Source: Thalassotalea sp. PS06 (lineage in GTDB: Bacteria; Pseudomonadota; Gammaproteobacteria; Enterobacterales; Alteromonadaceae). Taken from it: DNA of 64,000 bases. Numbering within the stretch: position 1 is the first letter of the stretch; every line of letters begins with the position of its first letter. Of this stretch, positions 6,950 to 15,204 are shown piece after piece. The stretch covers positions 3,534,001-3,598,000 of the forward strand of contig NZ_CP041638.1 of the NCBI RefSeq assembly GCF_007197775.1, given 5' to 3'. The position numbers and the translations under genes were made by a program. Under the pieces are notes generated by a model that ran no database searches, was not told the origin of the DNA, and was given only the letters and a program-made list of their open reading frames with translations.

Positions 6950-7864
6950 ATGAATAGACATCCACACTATGAAAATGCCCGAATTAAGGAAAAAGGAAAT
7001 GGCAACGCTTCTACAGGCGAGGTCAAATTATCGTTAACCAAAACGATATGGTTTATCACCATGTGTCTCGTTGCAACCATTGGTGGCGCAATGACCGCAT
7101 CCCTTGAGACTGTATTGCTATTCCTTACGTTTACCGGTTTCACACTTTGTTTTGGACACTCCTTAGGTATGCACCGATACCTTATCCATCAAAGCTTTCA
7201 ATGTTCGAAATGGCTTGGCTATTTTCTTGTTCACCTGGGTGTTATTACCGGTTTAGGCGGCCCCTTTGCGATGATAAAAACCCATGATATGCGTGACTGG
7301 GCGCAGCGCCAGCGTCATTGCCATGATTATTTTGGCCATAGACAATCCTTCTTCAAAGACGGTTATTGGCAACTATTGTGCGATATTCATCTAAAACAAC
7401 CACCGCAAATCATCATCGAAGAAAATTATAAAAACGATCCGGTACTTAGCTTTATGGAGCGCTATTGGAAGTGGCAGCAATTACCCTGGGCAATGATTTT
7501 ATTTGCGCTCGGAGGCGTTGCCTGGGTAATTTGGGGAATTTGCGCTCGCGTTGCCATATCCATTACCGGCCACTGGCTGATCGGCTATTTTGCACACAAT
7601 CAAGGTGGTCGAAGTTGGCATATTAATGGGGCATTTGTGCAGGGTTACAATGTACCATTTGCCGCCCTTATCACCATGGGTGAGAGTTGGCATAACAATC
7701 ACCATGCATTTCCTGGTTCCGCTAAATTGGGCTTGGAAAAAGGTCAACTGGATCCCGGCTCGTGGATGCTAATGCTGATGCAAAAGGCCGGATGGGTCTG
7801 GGATATAAAACTTCCTCAACATCTGGCACCGCGCCAAGAGTTAACAGCAAGATCGAATGCATGA
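6950..7864 (+). CDS. fatty-acid desaturase family protein with variant histidine box 2
   Basis: A 304-residue membrane di-iron desaturase-like protein with an AGGAGAGGG-type ribosome-binding site. Box 1 is intact (H70-x4-H75 in GHSLGMHRYLIH) and so is box 3 (ESWHNNHHAFP near residue 244). Box 2, HRxHH in the acyl-CoA/stearoyl desaturase family, aligns to QRHCH (residues 121-125), replacing two expected ligands by Gln and Cys. Enzymes of this family insert a double bond in acyl chains using O2. The change may mark a distinct subfamily, a shifted ligand set (for example H112 or H123), or lost activity. It is probably cotranscribed with the upstream SRPBCC-like membrane gene. Confidence 0.75.
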   Translation: MNRHPHYENARIKEKGNGNASTGEVKLSLTKTIWFITMCLVATIGGAMTASLETVLLFLTFTGFTLCFGHSLGMHRYLIHQSFQCSKWLGYFLVHLGVITGLGGPFAMIKTHDMRDWAQRQRHCHDYFGHRQSFFKDGYWQLLCDIHLKQPPQIIIEENYKNDPVLSFMERYWKWQQLPWAMILFALGGVAWVIWGICARVAISITGHWLIGYFAHNQGGRSWHINGAFVQGYNVPFAALITMGESWHNNHHAFPGSAKLGLEKGQLDPGSWMLMLMQKAGWVWDIKLPQHLAPRQELTARSNA

Positions 7865-7931
7865 AAAAATGCTGGAAAAATTCAATATTCAAGAGAGTGA
7901 AGCGCAAGGCAATTGCTTGATTTTAAAAATG

Positions 7932-7976
7932 TAGCTAAGCGATTTCGACCGCGACCGATACACTTAGCTAATTTTT
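7932..7976 (+). terminator. terminator after desaturase gene
   Basis: TAGCTAAG (7932-7939) pairs with CTTAGCTA (7963-7970) across a 23-base loop, followed by ATTTTT. The loop is long but the stem is perfect and it sits between convergent genes. Confidence 0.55.
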
Positions 7977-7993
7977 GGCCTAAATTAAGGTAG

Positions 7994-8833
7994 TTATTGT
8001 TCTGAACTTGGGATAGGTTTGCACTCTAAACCTTCAGGAGTTACAGTGCATGTAGTTTCAATTGCATCAGCTACGGAACCATCAATACTGATAGTTATAC
8101 CCAATCGAGCACCAGCATCAATCCAATTTTGCAACCCCTCATTACCTTGTTCTGTCCAATTACGAGAACCAGGAGTAGAAAACTCTTCTTCAGTTAAAGG
8201 AATATCATTTTTGTCTTTATCAACAGCCTTTATTAATTTTAGAGGTAATGCAGCTCCTAAAGATGGAATAGCTTGAAAATAAGCTGCGGAACCATCATCA
8301 AAAGTTACTTTAATTACAATCGGCACAGATGATATTTTATCTGCAATTTGACCTAGAGATGCCCCAAATACTTCCATACGTTGAGCGTAATTAGCACTAT
8401 CTGTGATGTGTTCAGAAACTTTATTTCTATTGCTGCTCGAGCCAACCATGTGGTAGGCGCTCGTCAAAACTTTTTCGTCAACTTCAAAATTTTCCAACGA
8501 ACTTGTAAATGCAACCCGTGCAACAATAATATTGTCGTACTTTTCATATTCTTCCGATGTAGGGGTTAAAAGATAAACATTTCTGATATCGGGAACACCA
8601 GGTTCAAACGATTTGATAGTAACAACTCTATATTTTTTTAGAACTGAATCTTCAAAATTGGAAATTAGCACCTCAACGGTCGGAGCGCCATCAATATCAG
8701 CTTCATATTCCGCTACAGCTTGGAACTCGTAATCATAGTTACATGTATTACATTGGGTAAATATAGTCTGAGCCTGAACACTCAACGAGAAAAAGGCTCC
8801 AACTACTAATGAACCAAAGGATAAAATCTTCAC
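7994..8833 (-). CDS. hypothetical secreted protein (279 aa)
   Basis: I do not recognise this family. The N-terminus is a clear Sec signal peptide (MKILSFGSLVVGAFFSLSVQA, cleavage likely after AQA near residue 21). The mature part begins with a Cys pair (CNTC) and has a second, distant pair near the C-terminus (TCTVTPEGLEC), suggesting two disulfides in a periplasmic or exported protein. Its base composition is more AT-rich than the neighbours, its promoter contains five 11-bp tandem repeats, and it has no functional partner nearby, all of which fit an accessory or recently acquired gene. Confidence 0.65.
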   Translation of the reverse strand: MKILSFGSLVVGAFFSLSVQAQTIFTQCNTCNYDYEFQAVAEYEADIDGAPTVEVLISNFEDSVLKKYRVVTIKSFEPGVPDIRNVYLLTPTSEEYEKYDNIIVARVAFTSSLENFEVDEKVLTSAYHMVGSSSNRNKVSEHITDSANYAQRMEVFGASLGQIADKISSVPIVIKVTFDDGSAAYFQAIPSLGAALPLKLIKAVDKDKNDIPLTEEEFSTPGSRNWTEQGNEGLQNWIDAGARLGITISIDGSVADAIETTCTVTPEGLECKPIPSSEQ

Positions 8834-8864
8834 AAACTACTCCATTATTAAGATTTTTATTTTA

Positions 8865-8919
8865 ATGAAAAGCGCATGAAAAGCGCATGAAAAGCGCATG
8901 AAAAGCGCATGAAAAGCGC
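8865..8919. repeat. five tandem copies of an 11-bp unit
   Basis: ATGAAAAGCGC repeated five times without a mismatch (8865, 8876, 8887, 8898, 8909). The array starts 32 bases upstream of the minus-strand secreted-protein gene. An 11-bp period is close to one DNA helical turn. Confidence 0.95.
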
Positions 8920-9048
8920 AAAATGAAATTAACTCACAGAAACTTAGAAATCAATACGTTTATTACTGAAATCTGATTCTAAAACACATGTAGGCTTCCA
9001 CTTGGGACTAAGTTATAATTGGGCTAGATAAATTCACGGACTCCTGTT

Positions 9049-9657
9049 GTGCCAAACCCTGAAAAAACAAAGCAATTAACACTATGGCAATTAACCGCCT
9101 ATAGTGCTGCCCTGATTGAACGTATGCTTCCTAATTATCAAATGTTTAGTGAAGCTTCTGAATTTGGCGATGCTAAATTACTTCGCAATCAGTTAGATTT
9201 GGTTTGGCAACGCCTGGCACAGCCACAGTTCAAATTGAATTTTACGGTGCAGCTGGAAAAGCTTGAAGAAGTCATACCTAACGTCGAAGACTTCGATTTT
9301 TTCGGCGTCTATCCGGCACTGGATACCTGCATGGCAATTGGTTCTCTATTACAAGGGATGCAGGATAAAGATTTCGCAACGCTCAACAATGTAGCTCTGC
9401 TATCAAAAGGCAGCGTCAGTTATTATCTGGAATTGATGTTGGCTGAAGAGCAGGCCATGGAAAATCCAAATGCTGATGATCAGATTGTGATTCAACAAGC
9501 GGATGTTGAAGCTCACCCGTTAATGCAATGGGAAATGGAAACCCAGCAGGAACTGTTGGATTTCGCCCTTAACGCTAAAGAAAATAAAGAATCATGCCAA
9601 CGCTTTAAATCCATGGCACTGAGCGAAGGTATGTCCAATTTAGGGATTGAGATTTAA
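9049..9657 (+). CDS. YjaG family protein (DUF416)
   Basis: A 202-residue soluble, helical protein starting at GTG; no better in-frame ATG lies near. TLWQLTAYSAALIERMLPNY, the LEKLEEVIPNVEDFDFFGVYPALD core and the acidic C-terminal third are characteristic of DUF416/YjaG, a conserved gammaproteobacterial family of unknown function. A perfect TATAAT at 9014-9019 lies 30 bases before the start. It is followed by a dodecin gene on the same strand after 84 bases. Confidence 0.85.
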   Translation: MPNPEKTKQLTLWQLTAYSAALIERMLPNYQMFSEASEFGDAKLLRNQLDLVWQRLAQPQFKLNFTVQLEKLEEVIPNVEDFDFFGVYPALDTCMAIGSLLQGMQDKDFATLNNVALLSKGSVSYYLELMLAEEQAMENPNADDQIVIQQADVEAHPLMQWEMETQQELLDFALNAKENKESCQRFKSMALSEGMSNLGIEI

Positions 9658-9741
9658 CCCTTTATCACTTCCTGTGCTCACCTTTTAAACGAACGACTAT
9701 ACTTGCAAAAAAGCTCTGGTCGAAAATTTAAAAGGTGACTC

Positions 9742-9957
9742 ATGACCTCTCATCACACCTACAAGAAAGTTGAACTGGTTGGCTCTTCGCCCAACAGCAT
9801 TGAAGAAGCTATCGAAAATGCCCTGGAAGAAGCATCAAAAACGATTCGCAATATGAATTGGTTTGAGGTGGTTGAAACCCGTGGGCATATTGTTGATGGC
9901 AAGGTTGCCCACTATCAGGTTACCTTGAAAGTAGGCTTTCGAATTCAGTACAGCTGA
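9742..9957 (+). CDS. dodecin family flavin-binding protein
   Basis: A 71-residue protein with the dodecin pattern: [20 protein letters not shown] (strand then helix), the flavin-stacking Trp in [12 protein letters not shown] near residue 39, and a final strand pair with the Gln of [10 protein letters not shown] that contacts the isoalloxazine ring. Dodecins form hollow dodecamers that store riboflavin, FMN or lumichrome. AAGGTGA lies just before the ATG. The gene is monocistronic or ends the DUF416 transcript. Confidence 0.92.
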   Translation: MTSHHTYKKVELVGSSPNSIEEAIENALEEASKTIRNMNWFEVVETRGHIVDGKVAHYQVTLKVGFRIQYS

Positions 9958-9980
9958 TACACGTTAACACATACAAAGCC

Positions 9981-10598
9981 TTAACGCTGATACAGACGTG
10001 ATACCACCTGGCCGGCAGTTTTTTCTTTCAACAGCTGCCAGTTTTCAGGTAGATGCGCGGCATCAAAGTTCTGCTCCGTTTCCACATAAATAATGGCATC
10101 ATCGGCTAGTAGTTGCTGTTGTTCGAGATAATCGGCAATTTGCGACGCCAGGCCTTTGTTGAACGGCGGATCGATAAATACCAGATCAAAGCGCTTATCA
10201 CTTGTCAGCGTCAACATATTTTGATTGCGCACTTCACTGTGGCTGTCGTTCAAGCGAGCAATGTTATCACCAATATTTTTTGCAGCACCGCCTTCCAATT
10301 CAACAAAAGTAACGTGCTCAGCCCCTCGGGATAATGCCTCAAACCCCAAACTTCCAGAGCCTGCACAACTATCCAGGCATACCGATTGTGCGACATAAGG
10401 CATCAACCAGTTAAACACCGTTTCTTTCACTCGGTCAGTCGTTGGCCGCAAGCCTTCAGCGTTAAGGACCGGTAATTTTCGACCCCGATATTTACCGGCA
10501 ATAATACGAACCTGTCCGGCTCCTTGAGAAGCAGCGTTTTTTGCTGATGTTTTATTTGCTCGGTTAGTATTTTTTCGGCCTGGCTTTCTCGGTGCCAT
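9981..10598 (-). CDS. rsmD: 16S rRNA (guanine(966)-N(2))-methyltransferase RsmD
   Basis: A 205-residue methyltransferase; I take the ATG at 10598 rather than the TTG two codons earlier. After a basic, low-complexity N-tail come RIIAGKYRGRKLPV and LRPTTDRVKETVFNWL (the RsmD signature), the SAM loop LDSCAGSGSLGFEALSRGA and the catalytic DPPFNKG. RsmD methylates G966 of 16S rRNA in the assembled 30S subunit. It is divergent from ftsY, the standard gammaproteobacterial arrangement. Confidence 0.95.
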   Translation of the reverse strand: MAPRKPGRKNTNRANKTSAKNAASQGAGQVRIIAGKYRGRKLPVLNAEGLRPTTDRVKETVFNWLMPYVAQSVCLDSCAGSGSLGFEALSRGAEHVTFVELEGGAAKNIGDNIARLNDSHSEVRNQNMLTLTSDKRFDLVFIDPPFNKGLASQIADYLEQQQLLADDAIIYVETEQNFDAAHLPENWQLLKEKTAGQVVSRLYQR

Positions 10599-10850
10599 AT
10601 TCAATCTACTCTCAGTTTAAATTCAGCCTGTCTGCATCGCTCCATAGCTCTATCTCTGTACGTTTTACACCCTTGTGGTTTTTATACAAACGTTAAGATG
10701 TTACTATACTGAGCTTAATTTCAGGCTCAGCTTTTGCGGGGAGCGTCGAAAACAGTACATGTCTTCGGCCACTAATTTTATCCTCGATTGAAGTGAATAC
10801 CAATGCCTGCATCCATCTAATTGAATATCATCAAGCGTAACTTACATATT

Positions 10851-12161
10851 ATGGCTAAGAAGAAAGGGTTATTTTCCTGGTTTAAAAAGTCTGAAGAGAC
10901 GACAGAATCACAAATTGAACAACAAACTGAAGTTACGGAAGAGGTAACTGAGGCTGTTGTTGATGACGCACAGGGCAATGATACTGCCGAACATTCTGAA
11001 TCCCCATCCGAACCGGTTTCTGCAGAAGCTAGTAGTGACGCAACCGAAAGTGAAGAAAACGCTGTTGCCGACCTAGAGGTTGAAGAAAAACAAACCGATG
11101 CAGCGCTAGAAACTGAAGCCGCAGAGGAAATTACCGACGTTGAGACAGTCGAAGACGTTGCTGAATCGGAGTCTGCAGACGAGTCGAAAGACGAAGAACA
11201 GGTCGTTGTTGAACAGGCCATTGCAGAGCAAGCGGATACAAGCAACAAACCAGGATTTTTCCAGCGTTTAAAATCAGGCTTGAGCAAAACCCGTCAGAAC
11301 ATTGGTAGTGGATTATTCGATTTATTCCGCGACAAGAAAATTGATGATGAGCTGTTTGAAGAGTTGGAAACCCAGTTATTGATGGCCGATGTTGGTGTCG
11401 AAACTACCACGAAAATCATTGATTCCCTGACCCAGGCGGCAAGTCGCAGTCAGTTAAAAGACGCCGAAGCCCTTTATGAATTGTTAAAACAGGAACTGCA
11501 ACAAATTCTCGATGGTGTCGAGGATGTAGAAGCGCCAGCAATTGATGGTCCAAAGGTTATCCTGATGGTTGGCGTCAATGGTGTAGGTAAAACCACAACT
11601 ATCGGTAAGCTGGCTAAACAGTTTCAGGCTGAGGGCAAATCTGTGATGTTAGCCGCTGGTGATACATTCCGTGCCGCTGCTGTTGAACAACTTCAGGTTT
11701 GGGGCGAGCGTAACGATATTCCTGTAGTTGCCCAACACACTGGCGCTGACAGTGCTTCGGTTATTTTCGATGCGTTAAATTCGGCGAAGAGTAGAAATGT
11801 CGATGTATTGATTGCAGACACCGCGGGTCGATTGCAAAACAAAGCACACCTGATGGAAGAGCTGAAAAAAGTAGTGCGGGTAATGAAAAAAATCGATGCC
11901 GATGCCCCCCATGAAATCATGCTTACCATCGATGCTGGCACCGGTCAGAATGCCTTAAGTCAGACGCAGTTATTCAATGATGCTGTTGGCCTGACATCGC
12001 TGGCCGTTACCAAACTTGATGGTACCGCCAAAGGCGGCGTTATCTTTGCTGTTGCCGACAAATTTAAGATCCCAATCAAATACCTTGGTGTTGGTGAAGG
12101 TATCGATGACCTTCGTCAATTTAATGCCAAAGACTTTATCGAGGCACTGTTCGAGAAATAG
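10851..12161 (+). CDS. ftsY: signal recognition particle receptor FtsY
   Basis: The start at ATG 10851 (MAKKKGLFSWFKK) gives 436 residues; an in-frame TTG 30 bases upstream adds an unlikely extension. Residues 12-135 are a very acidic, Glu/Asp/Thr/Ser-rich A domain for membrane association. The NG domain follows: helical N part from about 140, then GVNGVGKTTT (G1), DTFRAAAVEQL, DTAGR, TKLDGTAKGG and a C-terminal GVGEGIDDLRQF. FtsY is the GTPase that docks SRP-ribosome complexes at the inner membrane. It heads the ftsY-ftsE-ftsX-rpoH cluster. Confidence 0.96.
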   Translation: MAKKKGLFSWFKKSEETTESQIEQQTEVTEEVTEAVVDDAQGNDTAEHSESPSEPVSAEASSDATESEENAVADLEVEEKQTDAALETEAAEEITDVETVEDVAESESADESKDEEQVVVEQAIAEQADTSNKPGFFQRLKSGLSKTRQNIGSGLFDLFRDKKIDDELFEELETQLLMADVGVETTTKIIDSLTQAASRSQLKDAEALYELLKQELQQILDGVEDVEAPAIDGPKVILMVGVNGVGKTTTIGKLAKQFQAEGKSVMLAAGDTFRAAAVEQLQVWGERNDIPVVAQHTGADSASVIFDALNSAKSRNVDVLIADTAGRLQNKAHLMEELKKVVRVMKKIDADAPHEIMLTIDAGTGQNALSQTQLFNDAVGLTSLAVTKLDGTAKGGVIFAVADKFKIPIKYLGVGEGIDDLRQFNAKDFIEALFEK

Positions 12162-12219
12162 CTTAGATGATAGGCTAGTGATAATTCTTGCAGTCCGACA
12201 ACAAAAACAATAATCGTCG

Positions 12220-12900
12220 ATGATACATTTTAAGAACGTTAACAAAACATATCCCGGCGGCTTTCAGGCGCTGAAAAATATCAATTTTTCTTTGGAAGCT
12301 GGCGAGATGGCCTTTCTTACCGGTCATTCAGGTGCCGGTAAAAGTACCCTGTTAAAATTAATCACTCTGATGGAAAAACCAACCTCAGGGCAAGTTATCA
12401 TCGACAACAATGATCTAAATAAAGTCACTTACTCTCAGGTTCCTTATGTTCGCCGCAACATAGGTATGATTTTTCAGAATCATAACCTGTTAATGGACAG
12501 AACTGTGTTTGATAATGTGGCTCTGCCACTGGTTATTGAGGGTTTAGGTTCCCGTGAGATCCGTAAACGGGTAGACGCTGCGCTAGAAAAAGTCGGACTC
12601 AGTTCAAAAGTTAAATGTTATCCCTACATGTTATCCGGGGGTGAACAACAACGAGTCGGTATTGCCCGGGCCATCGTTAACAAACCGCCGATTATCCTTG
12701 CCGATGAACCAACCGGTAACTTAGATCCAAAATTATCATTAGATATCATTCGCCTGTTCGAAGATTTTAACGCGGTCGGCGTATGTGTATTGATAGCCAC
12801 CCATGACCTTGGCTTGATTGCTCGTATGAAGTACCGCAACCTTACTCTCAAGCAGGGTAAAATGATCACTGACGGATTAGCGATTGCCGAGGCTATCTAA
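12220..12900 (+). CDS. ftsE: cell division ATP-binding protein FtsE
   Basis: A 226-residue ABC ATPase with Walker [13 protein letters not shown]-loop FQNHNLL, signature [14 protein letters not shown], Walker [13 protein letters not shown] and switch His ATHD. FtsE with FtsX recruits and activates periplasmic amidase regulators (EnvC) at the septum. The stop codon overlaps the ftsX start by one base (TAATG), so the two are translationally coupled. Confidence 0.96.
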   Translation: MIHFKNVNKTYPGGFQALKNINFSLEAGEMAFLTGHSGAGKSTLLKLITLMEKPTSGQVIIDNNDLNKVTYSQVPYVRRNIGMIFQNHNLLMDRTVFDNVALPLVIEGLGSREIRKRVDAALEKVGLSSKVKCYPYMLSGGEQQRVGIARAIVNKPPIILADEPTGNLDPKLSLDIIRLFEDFNAVGVCVLIATHDLGLIARMKYRNLTLKQGKMITDGLAIAEAI

Positions 12901-13862
12901 TGAAAAACAATATCGAAAAAGCCTCTCCATCTCTGATCACCCGTTTACTGGCACCGGTGCAGCAAGGACAGCAATTAATTGCCTCGTTCCATGATTTATG
13001 GCGCACGCCAATGGCTTCATTGATGACCATCTTAGTGCTAGGTATCAGCCTTGCCTTACCCGCTACATTGCATTTGTTTAGTAAGAACGCTGAGCGTGTC
13101 AGTGCGCAATGGCAGACCGCCGCCGAGATATCGGTATTTTTGAAAATGTCAGTGAATGAGGCCAGTGCTCAAAACCTGGTGCAACGGATAAAACTGTATC
13201 CGGAGGTACAACAGGTTCGCTATATTTCCGCCGATGACGCCATGGAGCAATTTAAACAACTCTCTGGTTTTGGCAATGCTCTGGCTTATTTGGATGCTAA
13301 TCCCTTACCTATCACTTTATTGGTGACTCCGACTCAGCGCCATTCACAGCCAATGGCGGCGAAAGCTTTACTGGAAAAAATTCAGGCAGAAAGAGAAGTA
13401 CAGCAGGGTAAGCTGGATGTTGAGTGGCTAACTCGCTTAGAGGCGATAATGGTATTGATTAAAGATATCGTTTTTGCGCTGGCGGCGTTATTAAGCTTTT
13501 CCGTCGTACTTATCATAGGTAACACCATTCGTCTGGCTATCCTTAATCAAAAAGATGCCATTGCAGTGATGAAGCTAGTTGGTGCCACAGACGGCTTTAT
13601 CCAGCGTCCTTATCTATATACTGGTTTTTGGTACGGCGTACTTGGTGGCCTGCTTGCCAGCTTTACAGTAAGCCTGCTGGCCTCGTATTTGGGCGTTGCC
13701 ATCAGTTCCCTGGCTGAACTTTATGAAAACCAATTTAATATGCAGGGGCTTAATCTTCAGGAACTTGGGATCCTGTTGGGGATTGCGGTGTTTTTGGGAT
13801 TATTGGGCAGTTATATTTCCGTTCGCAAACATATCAGAAGTATTGAACCAAACGCCGATTAA
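12900..13862 (+). CDS. ftsX: cell division protein FtsX, permease-like
   Basis: A 320-residue membrane protein. The first helix (SLMTILVLGISLALPATLHL) lies at about residues 38-60, a large periplasmic domain follows (about 60-185) with the ECD motif region EVQQVRYISADDAMEQF, and three C-terminal helices carry the FtsX/MacB permease core. It partners FtsE to drive cell-wall hydrolase activation during division. It overlaps ftsE by one base. The 185-base gap to rpoH holds the rpoH promoter region. Confidence 0.95.
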   Translation: MKNNIEKASPSLITRLLAPVQQGQQLIASFHDLWRTPMASLMTILVLGISLALPATLHLFSKNAERVSAQWQTAAEISVFLKMSVNEASAQNLVQRIKLYPEVQQVRYISADDAMEQFKQLSGFGNALAYLDANPLPITLLVTPTQRHSQPMAAKALLEKIQAEREVQQGKLDVEWLTRLEAIMVLIKDIVFALAALLSFSVVLIIGNTIRLAILNQKDAIAVMKLVGATDGFIQRPYLYTGFWYGVLGGLLASFTVSLLASYLGVAISSLAELYENQFNMQGLNLQELGILLGIAVFLGLLGSYISVRKHIRSIEPNAD

Positions 13863-13895
13863 GTGGTCAAAGGCAGGCTATGAAATAAACTACCC

Positions 13896-13922
13896 TTGAA
13901 AAATTATTAATTAAGCTATACT
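13896..13922 (+). promoter_or_regulatory. possible rpoH promoter
   Basis: TTGAAA (13896-13901) and TATACT (13917-13922) are separated by 15 bases, shorter than ideal, about 125 bases before the rpoH start. rpoH genes usually have several promoters; others may lie in the remaining leader. Confidence 0.3.
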
Positions 13923-14047
13923 AATCAAATAGTTACTTTTCCCGCTTTAACGTTCGATTTTTTGAAACATTATCCACACTTTTTTAGGTTAGCGATCTGG
14001 AAAAAGCTGTGATAGTATCCCAGATCCATGTAATAACGAGGTATTGA

Positions 14048-14911
14048 ATGAGTAATACTATGCAATCAATGGCATTGACAGTTCCCCAAAGCGGTAGCAT
14101 AGAAGCGTACGTCCAGTCCGCTTACAGTATTCCTATGCTCAGTGCCGAACGTGAGCAAGAACTGGCGTCGCGCCTTTATCATCAAGATGATTTGAATGCG
14201 GCTCAGGAATTGATCATGTCTCATTTACGTTTCGTAATTCACATCGCTAAGGGTTACTCCGGATATGGTTTGAATCAGGCTGACCTGATTCAGGAAGGTA
14301 ACGTTGGTCTGATGAAAGCGGTTAAGCGTTTCAACCCGGAAGTGGGTGTGCGTCTGGTTTCTTTTGCCGTGCATTGGATCAAAGCAGAAATTCATGAGTT
14401 TGTGCTGAAGAACTGGCGTATTGTTAAAATCGCCACCACCAAAGCACAACGCAAGCTGTTCTTTAACCTGCGCAAGAACAAAAAGCGTCTTGGCTGGTTC
14501 AATCAGGAAGAGATTGATACCGTCGCAGAGACGCTTGGCGTAAGCAGTAAAGACGTTGTTGAAATGGAATCACGCATGGCCAATAGCGACCAGGCGTTTG
14601 ATTTAACTGATGCAGACGATGACAGCAGCAGCGCTAGCTTTGCACCGGCTCAGTATCTGGAAGACAAGTCTTCAGATCTTTCAACCCAAGTCGAGTCTGA
14701 TAACTGGGACGACCACGTTAACGGTCAGCTTACTGAGGCACTATCAGCATTGGATGACCGTAGCCAGCACATCATCAAAGCTCGCTGGTTAGATGAAGAC
14801 AAAGCAACACTGCAAGATTTGGCTCAGACCTATCAAATCTCAGCAGAACGTGTACGTCAGCTTGAGAAGAATGCACTGAACAAACTTAAGCTTGGCATTG
14901 CCGACATCTAA
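14048..14911 (+). CDS. rpoH: RNA polymerase heat-shock sigma factor RpoH (sigma-32)
   Basis: A 287-residue sigma factor. Region 2 ([20 protein letters not shown], then [20 protein letters not shown]) contains core-binding and -10 recognition helices; the RpoH box [15 protein letters not shown] is at about residues 135-150; region 4 with the -35 helix is at 250-280 ([20 protein letters not shown]). It directs heat-shock transcription, and in relatives its mRNA leader and RpoH box set thermosensing and FtsH-dependent turnover. A strong terminator follows. Confidence 0.97.
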   Translation: MSNTMQSMALTVPQSGSIEAYVQSAYSIPMLSAEREQELASRLYHQDDLNAAQELIMSHLRFVIHIAKGYSGYGLNQADLIQEGNVGLMKAVKRFNPEVGVRLVSFAVHWIKAEIHEFVLKNWRIVKIATTKAQRKLFFNLRKNKKRLGWFNQEEIDTVAETLGVSSKDVVEMESRMANSDQAFDLTDADDDSSSASFAPAQYLEDKSSDLSTQVESDNWDDHVNGQLTEALSALDDRSQHIIKARWLDEDKATLQDLAQTYQISAERVRQLEKNALNKLKLGIADI

Positions 14912-14934
14912 AGCAAGCACCTGAAATTATCTTG

Positions 14935-14963
14935 AAAAAGCCAGAGTTTACTCTGGCTTTTTT
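14935..14963 (+). terminator. rpoH terminator
   Basis: CCAGAG (14941-14946) pairs with CTCTGG (14951-14956) around TTTA, extended by AAAAAG/CTTTTTT on the flanks; the T-run completes an intrinsic terminator. Confidence 0.92.
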
Positions 14964-15204
14964 GTTTCTGGCAACCGAAAAGTTAATAGCAACAATAACC
15001 CTTCTTTTCCTACCCTCTACACCTTGAAATTTAGCCGCCAATTCGATCAGCGATCCACACGAGGATATTCGTACAAAACTACGACACCATTAGTATATTT
15101 AACAGACTGATTAAGTGTATAAAAAACCGACATTATTCTATGCCAACGCCGAAAAACTCTGTTAAACTAATTGATCTAACATGGTTTTTTTTAAGGTACC
15201 TTTC

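Noticed and set aside
10817..11287. 156-codon minus-strand frame opposite the acidic ftsY N-terminus
   Set aside because: It is a Ser/Thr/Ala-rich shadow of the repetitive Glu/Thr codons of FtsY, with no start signal.
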